Assembly: GCA_013288545.1 (NCBI GenBank)
Contig: JABDBR010000010.1
Location: 1,008-44,489, forward strand
Origin: Nitrososphaerota archaeon
Lineage (GTDB): Archaea; Thermoproteota; Nitrososphaeria; Nitrososphaerales; Nitrosopumilaceae
Length of the DNA: 43,482 nt
Reading direction: 5' to 3'
This document shows, piece after piece, positions 32,011-40,862 of the stretch. The notes under the pieces were generated by a model that had not been told where the DNA came from, did no database searches, and saw only the letters and a program-made list of their open reading frames with translations. Position 1 is the stretch's first letter; each line of letters starts with the position of its first letter. Both the position numbers and the translations under genes were made by a program.

Positions 32011-33762
32011 ATGAAAACTCTACATCTTTCAATAATTGTAATTTCTTTAATTCTTATCGGCGCATCTAATTTTAGCATAGCTCACGTGGAAATTCCACAA
32101 ATTTCTACGTCCAAGTCTAACTTTACCGATGGGGATATAATTCCAATTAATGGATACGCGTTACCAAATTCAATGACAAGCATCTTTTTAATAAATAACT
32201 ATGGCAATATACAAAACTCAACTCAAGTAAAGAGTAACAACACTGGTTACTTTAACACCAGTCTTGGCATACCATCTCATGTGATTGGTGGAGCATGGGC
32301 TCTTTTTGCTACAAATGGCGAAAGCAATTTTGCGATGCAATTAATGGTAGATTTTCATGGCTCAAATACACCACCATTTAACTCTCCTGGAGGATTGCCA
32401 CCACTGAAACAGTTCAAGTTGGGAATTAAACCAAATTATGTTCAATGTAGATCTGATCTTCAGTTAATAATAAAATCAGAAGATGGTTCTCCTGCATGTG
32501 TAAAACAAGAAAATACTGGCATTCTCATAACGAGAGGGTGGGCAAAGGAAATTGTCACAAACACGTCAACTGAATCATCAACTTTGAATAAAACAACAGC
32601 CAATGAATTGAAAATTGATCTTTCCAACCAAACTTATGATGCAGGATATCCAGTCTATGTAAATATTACAGGTGTACACCAAGATTCGACTTGCAAAATC
32701 CCATCAATATCAGTTAGAGATGAATCAGACCAGTCTATAGTGTATGGTCCTACTCCTGATAGAAGTTATGCTGGTGGTTGTGTTGATCCATGGCCAATTA
32801 CATTTTATGCAGGTTTGGAGAAAAATACGTTAATTACAAAATCCACAAGATATTCAATACTTGCAACACTAGATAACAAAACATATCAAAAAGAATTTAC
32901 TGTGATACCATCATTATATTCTGGCAAGAACATTACGGCAGATTCTACGCAGATCATGCCCGGATATTTGACATTTACTGGCTGTCTTCCAATTTCTAAT
33001 GTCCCAAACAATGGTACTCTGATAAGTTATACTGGATTTGACATGTACCGTAGATACTTGGCAGGACCTGATACCGGAGGCATTCCAGAAATTAACGACT
33101 ATCTTTTGAAGCCAGGTAGCACTGGATCTTTTGTAGTGGAGGTACATCAGGGGCAATTTTCTAAAGATGCAAATCTTGCAGGTGGCTTGTACTTTCTAAG
33201 CGAGAATCTTTTGAATCTTGACAATTCAACTGTCTTGAACAACAAACCTCTTGCAAGTGAAGAACATCCTGGCTTGATTCTAAACTATACACCAAGATTT
33301 GCAAAAGCAGGACCTGAGGGATATGCTACAATTACTGCATCAATATCTGCACTACAAAACGCGACACATGGAAATTATTGGTTATATCTTCCGCCTGGCA
33401 TTTGTGGAGGAGACCGTGTGCTTTTGACAATAGGAGAGCAGCCACTTGATCAGCCTCCTGATTATATAGGATATGACCTTGCAAGCCATATTGCACAAGG
33501 AGTTGGAAATCCTACAAAATCTGATATAACATTTGAGCTTATCAATGCAGGAATTCATACGTTTGAAAACTGTTCTGTAAACTATGTCTCAAACAATCAA
33601 ACAACCACGATCAAAACTTTCAATGTGATACCACCGGGAATGGAATACAAATATCATGCCAATTTAACATCCACTTCAAAAGTAAGTGGATTTCTTGAAT
33701 GCAAAAACCCTCCAATCACTAAAGTGTATTCCGATGTATGGGTAGATATAATTCCATATTGA
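32011..33762 (+). CDS. large secreted surface protein with SPACVK-type motif
   Basis: 583 residues. Signal peptide MKTLHLSIIVISLILIGAS, then an Ig-like region (FTDGDIIPINGYALPN, ~35-100). The Cys-pair domain follows (PNYVQCRSDLQLIIKSEDG then SPACVKQE and TRGWA, ~145-180) and matches the 371-residue protein two genes upstream. A larger beta-rich part has Cys at wide spacing. GAGGAG at 31995-32000 is a likely ribosome-binding site. No C-terminal membrane helix. Probably a component of the same extracellular assembly as its operon partners. Confidence 0.7.
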   Translation: MKTLHLSIIVISLILIGASNFSIAHVEIPQISTSKSNFTDGDIIPINGYALPNSMTSIFLINNYGNIQNSTQVKSNNTGYFNTSLGIPSHVIGGAWALFATNGESNFAMQLMVDFHGSNTPPFNSPGGLPPLKQFKLGIKPNYVQCRSDLQLIIKSEDGSPACVKQENTGILITRGWAKEIVTNTSTESSTLNKTTANELKIDLSNQTYDAGYPVYVNITGVHQDSTCKIPSISVRDESDQSIVYGPTPDRSYAGGCVDPWPITFYAGLEKNTLITKSTRYSILATLDNKTYQKEFTVIPSLYSGKNITADSTQIMPGYLTFTGCLPISNVPNNGTLISYTGFDMYRRYLAGPDTGGIPEINDYLLKPGSTGSFVVEVHQGQFSKDANLAGGLYFLSENLLNLDNSTVLNNKPLASEEHPGLILNYTPRFAKAGPEGYATITASISALQNATHGNYWLYLPPGICGGDRVLLTIGEQPLDQPPDYIGYDLASHIAQGVGNPTKSDITFELINAGIHTFENCSVNYVSNNQTTTIKTFNVIPPGMEYKYHANLTSTSKVSGFLECKNPPITKVYSDVWVDIIPY

Positions 33763-33765
33763 GCG

Positions 33766-33794
33766 ATGAAAAAATAAAAACTCTACATCTTTCA
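33766..33794 (+). pseudogene. decayed third copy of the repeated gene 5' end
   Basis: ATGAAAAAATAA is followed by the 18 bases AAAACTCTACATCTTTCA (33777-33794), identical to positions 32014-32031 inside the previous gene's start. The frame stops after two codons, so it is a dead remnant of a third tandem gene. Confidence 0.5.
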
Positions 33795-33909
33795 TTAGTT
33801 CTGTTTTAAGCCACGAAAAACATGCTTTAAAAAGTCTTTTTCGTTTTGATATTAAACAAATTTAATCAAATCCACCACCTGCTTTTAAAATAAAATATTT
33901 CTACAAATT

Positions 33910-36360
33910 ATGAGTTCTGGCAAGTCTGACATAACGATTCTTGGTTTTAATGACAATGGCATGACTGCAGGAATACCGCGAAGTGAGCAGATACACATGG
34001 GAATCTTTGGAGAGGTGGGTTCAGGAAAAAGTATTGTGGATACAATAATGATAAACCAGAACATAAACCGAGATCAAGGGTTCATGCTTGTTGACCCGCA
34101 TGGAACTTTGGCACAAGATGTTCTAAGAATGATTCCAGAATCAAAAAAGGACCGTGTAATCTACATCAGTTTGGATACAGTGCGCTTGTGGGGAAAAATT
34201 GTAAAAATAAATCCACTTGAGGTAAAGAGTGGAGGTGACAGATATGTTGTTGCCATGAATCTTGTAAATGCATTACGAAACATATATCGTGATTCATGGG
34301 GCCCACAACTTGAAGCCTTGCTAAGAAATGGTGCAAATGCACTTGTAGAGATAGATGACTCGACACTTCGAGACCTGGTAAAAATAATAACAGATGATAG
34401 GATGCGTTCTGTTTTTATGAACAAAGTTGCAAACCGTGATGTCAGACATTTCTGGAATGTTTTGTTTCCCCAGCAGTATCAAAAAGATGCAGGACGTTCG
34501 GCATACAACAAACTTGACAAGATCTTGTCAACGCCACAAGTTGCAGCAATACTTGATACTGCAAAATCAACAATTGATTTTGGAGATATAATGGAATCAG
34601 ACAAGTGGGTAATAGTAGATTTGTCCAGTGGCGGCTCTGATGATGTTATATCATTTCTTGGGACTATTCTAATCAACATGGTCTATGTAGAAGCAAGAAA
34701 GAGATTTGGAAGGCAGGATCTTTCCACAAAACCATTTTTCATGTATATCGATGAGGCACATCTTTTTGCTCCATTTGCGCTCAGGGAACTGCTAAACACC
34801 ATGAGAAAGGCAAACATGAAGGTGACAATTGCGACCCAGACCATCAATACATTCCCAAGGGAGTTTGCAAAGGAGATATCTGCCCTAGTTCGTACGCTAG
34901 TCTGCTTCAAAGTGGATATGGAGACTGCAAACATGTTCAAGACTGTAATGCCGGTATCAGTAGAGCAACTCACATCAATGACGCAGGGAAGATTCGCCTT
35001 TTATTCCCAGGGGAACCCGCCGCACACAGGATTACTGATAGCAGTTCCAATAGTTGATAGGAAAAAAGACTGGAAGGAATTGGCAAGATATAGTGTAGAA
35101 AAATATGGCGAACCAACATCGCTTGAAAAGTATGTCATGCCAACAAAGTCGCAACATTATTCCCCACAAGTGACACCACTTGAGGCAACAATCTTGCTCT
35201 TGCTGTATAATGAAAATAGGGATATGACAAAAGATGAGATCTACGAGTTTGTTTACAAAATGTTTCCAGTAAACAAGCGAGATGTTTTTTCAAAACTTGA
35301 TGATATCCTAGTCAATCAATTACATCTAGTAGAGCGTAAAAATACAACATTTAACGATGGCGATGACAAACTTGTCACTCGTTATGTTTTGTCAGGCCTT
35401 GCATACAATAGTTTTTTCTCACAAGCTATGATGGGAAGACGTGCAGGGTCTCCACTACACCAGACTACAATATTTCTTATAATGAACATGCAGCAAAAGA
35501 CATTCAAGTTTTGTATTCCAGATCTTGGTGACAAGGGAGAGCAAAGACCAGACTTGTTGATATTTGAACCACAAAGACGTGATGATTCAAAAGAGATAAC
35601 ATATGACCCTCTGTATTGGTCTGAAAAAATAATTGCAGTTGAAGTGGAGACTGATCCTACAAAACATGAATCTCAGGTTGTTGAAAATTTCAGGAAAAAC
35701 TTTGAACTCGGGTACGATGTATGGTTTATAGTTTTTTCAGACAAACACAAACAGTATGTTGTAGATGCAATGAACAAAAATAATATTGCAAAACAGTTTT
35801 ACAATATTGCACTCATCGCACCTGATATAGTAGAGAGACTAGGCAACATACAGAACAATTCTGTAACTCATCTAACTAGGGAGGAACTTGAGGTGTACAA
35901 CATACTAAAAGGCGGTGGTACTGCGCAATCTGTTGCCTACAAGGCAGAACTTTCGGCATACGATGTCATGGGGATTTTGTGGAAACTTGAACAAAAAGGC
36001 GTGGCAGAACGTGGCTATATTGAGACTAGAAATACAAAATTTGCCTTGGAAGGAGGAAAAAGCATCACCCAGACCAAAAGAGAGGAATATTTCATACCGA
36101 CAGAGGAGGGCAAGAAACTTGCTGAAAACTCTAATTCACATAATTTGGAAGCAGAGAAGAAAAACGACACGGCTGTATTATCTGATACAAAAGACAAGAA
36201 ACCGGTAGGGTTTGATTTTTCAAAACTCAGCGATCGAGGATTAAAGGACTTGGTATTAGATCCAGAAAATGGACCTTTTGCAAAGGCCATGCTTGAAAAT
36301 AGGGGAAATTATGTTCATATCAAAAACGGCAAGGTAATGACAAGAAAAAAGCCACGATGA
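33910..36360 (+). CDS. TraG/VirD4- or HerA-type DNA-transfer ATPase with nuclease-like and winged-helix C-terminus
   Basis: 816 residues, no membrane helix. Walker A GEVGSGKS (34-41), DPHGTLAQDVL after it, Walker B FFMYIDEAHLFA (~276) and the ATQTINTFP sensor (~311) define a conjugative coupling or DNA-pumping ATPase. After residue ~420 come a winged helix (TPLEATILLLLYNENRDM) and a segment RPDLLIFEP (~545) and IAVEVETDP (~575) followed by Q-V-V-E-N-F. This looks like the D-ExE core of a PD-(D/E)XK nuclease. A second winged helix (~660-730) and a Lys/Arg-rich tail complete it. TTTTAAAAT ~26 bp upstream implies a leaderless mRNA. It is the likely coupling protein of the element, in a system with the VirB4-like gene at the window start. 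Confidence 0.85.
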   Translation: MSSGKSDITILGFNDNGMTAGIPRSEQIHMGIFGEVGSGKSIVDTIMINQNINRDQGFMLVDPHGTLAQDVLRMIPESKKDRVIYISLDTVRLWGKIVKINPLEVKSGGDRYVVAMNLVNALRNIYRDSWGPQLEALLRNGANALVEIDDSTLRDLVKIITDDRMRSVFMNKVANRDVRHFWNVLFPQQYQKDAGRSAYNKLDKILSTPQVAAILDTAKSTIDFGDIMESDKWVIVDLSSGGSDDVISFLGTILINMVYVEARKRFGRQDLSTKPFFMYIDEAHLFAPFALRELLNTMRKANMKVTIATQTINTFPREFAKEISALVRTLVCFKVDMETANMFKTVMPVSVEQLTSMTQGRFAFYSQGNPPHTGLLIAVPIVDRKKDWKELARYSVEKYGEPTSLEKYVMPTKSQHYSPQVTPLEATILLLLYNENRDMTKDEIYEFVYKMFPVNKRDVFSKLDDILVNQLHLVERKNTTFNDGDDKLVTRYVLSGLAYNSFFSQAMMGRRAGSPLHQTTIFLIMNMQQKTFKFCIPDLGDKGEQRPDLLIFEPQRRDDSKEITYDPLYWSEKIIAVEVETDPTKHESQVVENFRKNFELGYDVWFIVFSDKHKQYVVDAMNKNNIAKQFYNIALIAPDIVERLGNIQNNSVTHLTREELEVYNILKGGGTAQSVAYKAELSAYDVMGILWKLEQKGVAERGYIETRNTKFALEGGKSITQTKREEYFIPTEEGKKLAENSNSHNLEAEKKNDTAVLSDTKDKKPVGFDFSKLSDRGLKDLVLDPENGPFAKAMLENRGNYVHIKNGKVMTRKKPR

Positions 36361-36674
36361 CATCTATAGGCAACTAGAGTACAACTTTGTCTTTCTGTTG
36401 TTGAGCAAATGAATCCAATGAATTGGGTTTGCTGTGGACTTTCTCAACATGTACTTGAAACCCCTCTTATGAGTAAAAAACAATATTGCATTCTTTGCAG
36501 GTGGGCACGCAATCACTAGAACCGTTTTTGATTTAATCGATATGATTGAAATTCAGCTATGTTGTAATCAATAATTGTTGTTGTGATCCTCAGTCTGATC
36601 CTATCTGTTTGGTATGATCATGTTTGATGGCATTCTTGTACAACTGTTTAAAATGAAAAGAAAAATCATATGTC
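36361..36674. other. 314-bp intergenic stretch without a supported gene
   Basis: No frame of convincing length, no RNA gene and no palindromic operator copy was seen. It contains a TTTAAAAT box at its right end (about 36646-36654) that belongs to the next micro-gene. Confidence 0.6.
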
Positions 36675-36785
36675 ATGAGCGAAATGATCACAGTACCAAA
36701 AGAACTCTTGATTAAAATGCAAGCAAAACTATCGGAAGCAGGAAAAAAGATCGAGTATCTTGAGCGTCTCGTAAAAACTAGATGA
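36675..36785 (+). CDS. 36-residue coiled-coil micro-protein overlapping integrase end
   Basis: MSEMITVPKELLIKMQAKL, then SEAGKKIEYLERLVKTR: one short strand (MITVPKE) and a long amphipathic helix, as in trimmed ribbon-helix-helix or coiled-coil regulators. TTTAAAAT lies about 26 bp before the ATG, a proper leaderless promoter. Its last 8 bases overlap the 3' end of the opposing integrase gene. It is small but promoter-backed. Function unknown; an excision or copy-control factor of the element is a guess from position. Confidence 0.5.
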   Translation: MSEMITVPKELLIKMQAKLSEAGKKIEYLERLVKTR

Positions 36786-38034
36786 TAACTTCCTTTTGAT
36801 CCAAGATTCTGGCTAGTATTTCCTTTAGTTCATTGTAGTCTTTGCGCAGCTCTTTTACATCATCTGTGTACCTGTTATCCTGTTTCTTTGAGTGCTCTTT
36901 AGCACGTTCATATTTTAGAGCAACAGCTTGGCTCAGAAATGCTGAGCATTGCTGGCATCTTACTGCCAATGGTGACTCTATTCTTCCGCACTGCGGGCAT
37001 TTCAATATCTTCATCTTTTCGTCTCTTTTTTCTTCTGGTTCAAGACCTCTTTCTCTGCGGATTGCAGTGCGAACATCAGAATTTATCACACTAAGATATG
37101 TCTCGGTGGTAGCAATTGAGGAATGGCCAAGAATCTTTGATACTGTTTTTACATCTACACCAGAAAGTAAAAGATTCGTACCTCTGCTATGTCTTAGCTT
37201 GTATAATGATCTTTTACGAATGCCTATTTTCTGGCAGGCCTTTCCGATGATCTCCCGCAGATGCCCGTAACTTACATAACCTGATCTGGATCTCTTTGAA
37301 TAAAATACATAAGAATCAGGATCATCTTTGTAGGGACTCTTTGATACTAGATCAAGCAACGGTCTGTAGCATAAAAGAAGCGGAATGTTTCTACTGGGAC
37401 TCTTTCCACTCTTTACAGTTACAATTACTTCGCCATCTTTGTGGTTAAACGTTAATTGTTTTTGTTTTAATAATATGCCTTCATGAGTTCTAAAACCACC
37501 TTCGTATAGGGTAAGAATTAATGTTGATACAATCTCTCCATCTGATGTCATTTCTAACAATGTCTTGATTAATTTCATGACCTCGTCTTCTGAAAACCCT
37601 TTTCTGTTTTCAAGTGTGTTATCATCTGTTTTTCTTCGATACTTTGTAGGTCGTATCCATGATACAAGTTTGGGATACTCGTCGCCATTGTTGAGATCTA
37701 TAATCTTTTTTGTTTTTGCATATGCTACAAATCTTTTCAGGGTAAAGGCAAATCTTTCCCGGGTCTCACTTGACCAGTCTTTTTTTTGCATCTGATTTAT
37801 GATGTATTCTACGTCTTTTCTGGTCCACTGTGACACTGCCTTGTCATCCTTCCAGGTCAATATGGTCCTGACATTCCAAGCAAGGGTAGATACGCGGGAG
37901 ACCGAGATACCATTTGTTACCATTGTCTCAAGGAAGGCAACCGCCATCTTTCCATTCTTGTAAATAGATATGTTCTTCTTCTCCCTCTCAAGACGCCGAG
38001 GGGAGTTGTGAAGATCTGTTTCCATCATACCCAA
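36778..38034 (-). CDS. tyrosine recombinase/integrase with C-terminal zinc ribbon
   Basis: 418 residues. The N-terminal SAM-like core-binding domain (~25-110) is followed by the catalytic domain. This has R182 in EGGFRTHEG, a Lys near 208-211 in VTVKSGKSPSRN, R281 in YKLRHSRGT (the usual His of H-x2-R is Tyr278), H304 in LGHSS and the nucleophile Y313 in TTETYLSV. After it comes a zinc ribbon (C346, C349, C360, C363) and a charged coiled coil (~370-415), not part of the usual XerC/D plan. It lies 75 bp from the tRNA 3' end and points away from it, the classic layout for integration into a tRNA gene. Confidence 0.92.
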   Translation of the reverse strand: MGMMETDLHNSPRRLEREKKNISIYKNGKMAVAFLETMVTNGISVSRVSTLAWNVRTILTWKDDKAVSQWTRKDVEYIINQMQKKDWSSETRERFAFTLKRFVAYAKTKKIIDLNNGDEYPKLVSWIRPTKYRRKTDDNTLENRKGFSEDEVMKLIKTLLEMTSDGEIVSTLILTLYEGGFRTHEGILLKQKQLTFNHKDGEVIVTVKSGKSPSRNIPLLLCYRPLLDLVSKSPYKDDPDSYVFYSKRSRSGYVSYGHLREIIGKACQKIGIRKRSLYKLRHSRGTNLLLSGVDVKTVSKILGHSSIATTETYLSVINSDVRTAIRRERGLEPEEKRDEKMKILKCPQCGRIESPLAVRCQQCSAFLSQAVALKYERAKEHSKKQDNRYTDDVKELRKDYNELKEILARILDQKEVII

Positions 38035-38109
38035 AGACCTCCTTTTGAATTAAAGGCCCAGCAAAAAGCACCCCAAATTCGTTCATTGGGTTTCGAATTA
38101 GATAGGGTA

Positions 38110-38202
38110 TACCGGGGGTGGGTTTCGAACCCACGACCTCCAGATTATGAGTATTACCCTTGATGTGGACTGGCACTCTAGGCCAGGCTGAGCTACCCCG
38201 GC
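38110..38202 (-). tRNA. tRNA-Met (CAT) with 17-nt non-canonical intron
   Basis: The 5' end GCCGGGG is at 38202. D arm GCTC/GAGT. Anticodon stem CCAG+A/TCTGG with loop CTCATAA (anticodon at 38147-38149). T arm GTGGG-TTCGAAA-CCCAC and acceptor strand CCCCGGT with discriminator A at 38110. The anticodon stem is interrupted between its fourth and fifth base by 17 nt (38153-38169) whose removal restores a standard 76-nt tRNA. CCA is not encoded. The first acceptor pair is G1-U72 instead of the usual G-C. The integrase lies at its 3' side, so this is probably the element's attachment gene. Confidence 0.85.
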
Positions 38203-38245
38203 ATAATTAACGCCTAAATTCTTGATGCAATTAAATGTAGCTTGC

Positions 38246-39811
38246 TTAAACTTGCGCAATCTGTTTCCAGTTGGTATCTACTTTTGATACCCATTGGAAT
38301 TTCTTTTGTAATGCAGATGTGTAAAGTTTTTCCCACTCTAGCCCCACTGCATCAGACCAAGCTTTGACTACTCTTGGGTCAATGTAATTTCGAAGTGATG
38401 TTCCCAAATTATAGTCTCGAGTTTTTTCTGTTAATTCTAGTGTAAGTTTTAATTTCTCTTCACGTTGCTTTAGTTTCTCAGATTGTTTCTCGGTCTTGGG
38501 TTTTGTCTCCTTTAGTTTTTTTATTGCTTCACGTTTTTTCTCCAAAGTCTCATCAAAGTTCTTTGGTATGGTTCTTTTGTGATTACACGTTACTGCAGCT
38601 TCTAGGTTTGCTAGTCTGGCATGGTATATCTTGATGTTTTCTGATTTTGATTTGAGATTGTCAACTTTTTTGAGATAATTTGTGACTACTTGTGTTGCAA
38701 GATATGTTCTGAATACTTTGGCAGTGAGCCCCTTTACTATGCCTCCAAGAAATTCATTTACATGTCTTGATGTAATTCCATCAAATATTAGCTCGTCCTT
38801 TTTCTTTTTCTCTGTTAGTTTTTTGAGATTTTCATAAAACATTTTATCCTGTTCTGATACTGGAAGTGGCTTTTGCCATCTTACACTGTCTTTTCCTAAA
38901 AAGTCAAATTCCACAATACCTGGTTTTAGATTGATATGCTCTACTCTTAGTGTAGTAGCACCTACGGTATCTGCCTCATCTGGGTCCTTTTCGTCCCCTA
39001 CTCTCATTGCAGTCTTGTAAATTAGATAACAAACAGTTGCAACGCTCCTTACCTTCTCGTCCTTGTCTGACATTTTTTTGATAACCATTCCCAGTACCTT
39101 GTCTATTTCTGCAGCTAGTTTTGTTGCCTTGTCATACTTCATCTTGTCACGTTCTTGTTTGAGATCTGATGTGTCAGAGAGCCACACATACTTTCTTTTA
39201 TCGGTGAGCACATCCATCCAACTTGCAAGCCACATAAAGTCAGATTCATGAATTATTTTGCCCCAATTACCTGGAGGTACCTTGGCTTCCTTTCCTAGGT
39301 TTAGTGTAACATCTTTTTCTGTAACTCGTGGCTTCCACTTGCCTCTTAGTGGGTGGTCGCCTCTTCCGATAAAAAGACCAGGAGGTTCTGCCATCCAGTT
39401 TGCCACATCGACTTCCTTTCCGTCAATTATTGCCTTGCCATACATGGACTTCATTTTTTCTTTAATCTCCTTTCTTGTTGATGCGATCTTTTTCTTTTCT
39501 TCTTTTGTCATGGTCAGCTTAGAGTCTTTTTCCAGGTCAACTACTCTGAATGCCTCGGAAAAATCAATATCTGAAAGTGAAATGCCTTTGAATTTTGCAG
39601 GAAGTACTTTTACAAAGTAAGAGAGAAAATTCTTTTGAAAGACTTGATCTTTGACATAAGGCGTGTCCTTCTTTTTTGCCCACTGGTAAGCCATCTCTTC
39701 AGCATCAATGCTTAGGGGAACTTTTTCTCCCTTGATCTTAACTGCAATGCCTTTTGATTCGTAGGGAGGAAGAAACGCTATGCCATTGTGTTGAAGGGTT
39801 TTCCATTTCAT
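38246..39811 (-). CDS. DNA topoisomerase IB (eukaryote-type)
   Basis: 521 residues from ATG 39811, where homologues start (MKWKTLQHNGIAF). ATTTAATC is centred ~26-30 bp upstream. The frame can be extended to 39889 but the extra 26 residues are unlikely. The core (PPGLFIGRGDHPLRG, YLIYKTAMRVGDEKD, HINLKPGIVEFDFLGKDS) is followed by a Lys/Glu coiled coil and a short C-terminal domain. There the nucleophile Tyr lies in LRNYIDPRVVKAW, about 46 residues from the end. It relaxes DNA through a 3'-phosphotyrosine link. Within archaea this enzyme is a hallmark of Nitrososphaerota. Host gene, outside the element. Confidence 0.95.
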   Translation of the reverse strand: MKWKTLQHNGIAFLPPYESKGIAVKIKGEKVPLSIDAEEMAYQWAKKKDTPYVKDQVFQKNFLSYFVKVLPAKFKGISLSDIDFSEAFRVVDLEKDSKLTMTKEEKKKIASTRKEIKEKMKSMYGKAIIDGKEVDVANWMAEPPGLFIGRGDHPLRGKWKPRVTEKDVTLNLGKEAKVPPGNWGKIIHESDFMWLASWMDVLTDKRKYVWLSDTSDLKQERDKMKYDKATKLAAEIDKVLGMVIKKMSDKDEKVRSVATVCYLIYKTAMRVGDEKDPDEADTVGATTLRVEHINLKPGIVEFDFLGKDSVRWQKPLPVSEQDKMFYENLKKLTEKKKKDELIFDGITSRHVNEFLGGIVKGLTAKVFRTYLATQVVTNYLKKVDNLKSKSENIKIYHARLANLEAAVTCNHKRTIPKNFDETLEKKREAIKKLKETKPKTEKQSEKLKQREEKLKLTLELTEKTRDYNLGTSLRNYIDPRVVKAWSDAVGLEWEKLYTSALQKKFQWVSKVDTNWKQIAQV

Positions 39812-39966
39812 TTTTGATATCACTAAATTCTTGATTAAATCTGTTGACTTTGACAAAAATTGTCTTTTGTCGTATATCAATCTAACCAAAAGAATCGTGT
39901 AAAAATCACAAAATTCTGTGCTCTGGCATTTCTGTATTGATAAAATGGATATAAAAAAGATGTATT

Positions 39967-40791
39967 TTAGCTAAAAAGCTCTTTTTTTATGTAATTTTCA
40001 AACTCAATGTCTGTCTTGTCCTTTCTTGCCTCAAGAAACATGATTGCATCATTGCCTACTGGATAGCGCGGTAATGGGTTATCTGATGTGACAGCCTTGA
40101 TTATGGTACTTGCTACCTCTTGTGGGGGAGTTCCCATCTCTGACATCATAAGTAATCCCTTCATCACTTTGTCAGTGATATCCTTGTAGGCAGAGTCTGG
40201 CTTTGTTGTCTTTTTCAGGGTTGAAAACAAGTTTGTTTTGATGACGCCGGGTTCTATGATTATTGTTTTAATTCCAAATGGAAACAACTCGTATCGCATT
40301 GACTCGCTGAGGCCTTCTAATGCAAACTTGGAGCTGATGTATCCTGGAGTTACTGGAAAACCAATTCTTCCTGCAACCGAGCTGACATTTACTATTGTTC
40401 CTGATTTTTGGCTGCGCATTGTAGGCAATACTGCTTGAATTGTACGTACAACTCCAAAAAAGTTTGTTTCAAACTGATCCTTTAGATCTGAAATTGTTAG
40501 ATCCTCCAAACATCCAACAAGGAAATAGCCTGCATTGTTTACCAGAACATCAATTCTCTTTTTTTCATCTAGTATGACTTTGATTGCTTTTTTAATGGTA
40601 TTTTCATTATTGACATCAAGTTCTACTACTCTAATCTGCAGATTCTCTTTTTTTGCAATCTCTAAAATTCTATCACCTTTTTTGGTGTCACGCATTGTTG
40701 CGTATGTATGGTATCCCCCTCGTGCTAGTGCAAGAGCTGTCTCAAAACCTATTCCGCTTGAGCTTCCAGTCACTAGTGCAACTTTATCCAT
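39967..40791 (-). CDS. short-chain dehydrogenase/reductase (SDR)
   Basis: 274 residues, classical SDR. Cofactor motif TGSSSGIG (8-15), N-N-A-G (85-88), catalytic S138 in VSSVAGRIG and Y151-x3-K155 in GYISSKFALEG, then EPGVIKTN. It reduces or oxidises a carbonyl/alcohol with NAD(P)H. The basic residues after the first strand (MRDTKKGD) would suit NADPH, which is inference. Substrate unknown. It is cytosolic and part of the chromosomal flank, 71 bp from the helicase stop. Confidence 0.93.
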   Translation of the reverse strand: MDKVALVTGSSSGIGFETALALARGGYHTYATMRDTKKGDRILEIAKKENLQIRVVELDVNNENTIKKAIKVILDEKKRIDVLVNNAGYFLVGCLEDLTISDLKDQFETNFFGVVRTIQAVLPTMRSQKSGTIVNVSSVAGRIGFPVTPGYISSKFALEGLSESMRYELFPFGIKTIIIEPGVIKTNLFSTLKKTTKPDSAYKDITDKVMKGLLMMSEMGTPPQEVASTIIKAVTSDNPLPRYPVGNDAIMFLEARKDKTDIEFENYIKKELFS

Positions 40792-40862
40792 GTTAGATCT
40801 TTACCTATGAGACTAATAATTTGTATTGGTCTACAGATATTTTATGATCTTACTCTATGATG

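Noticed and set aside
1-38000. Distal attachment repeat of the tRNA 3' part within the window
   Set aside because: No second copy longer than the 10-base T-loop word beside the tRNA was noticed; the other end is probably left of the window.
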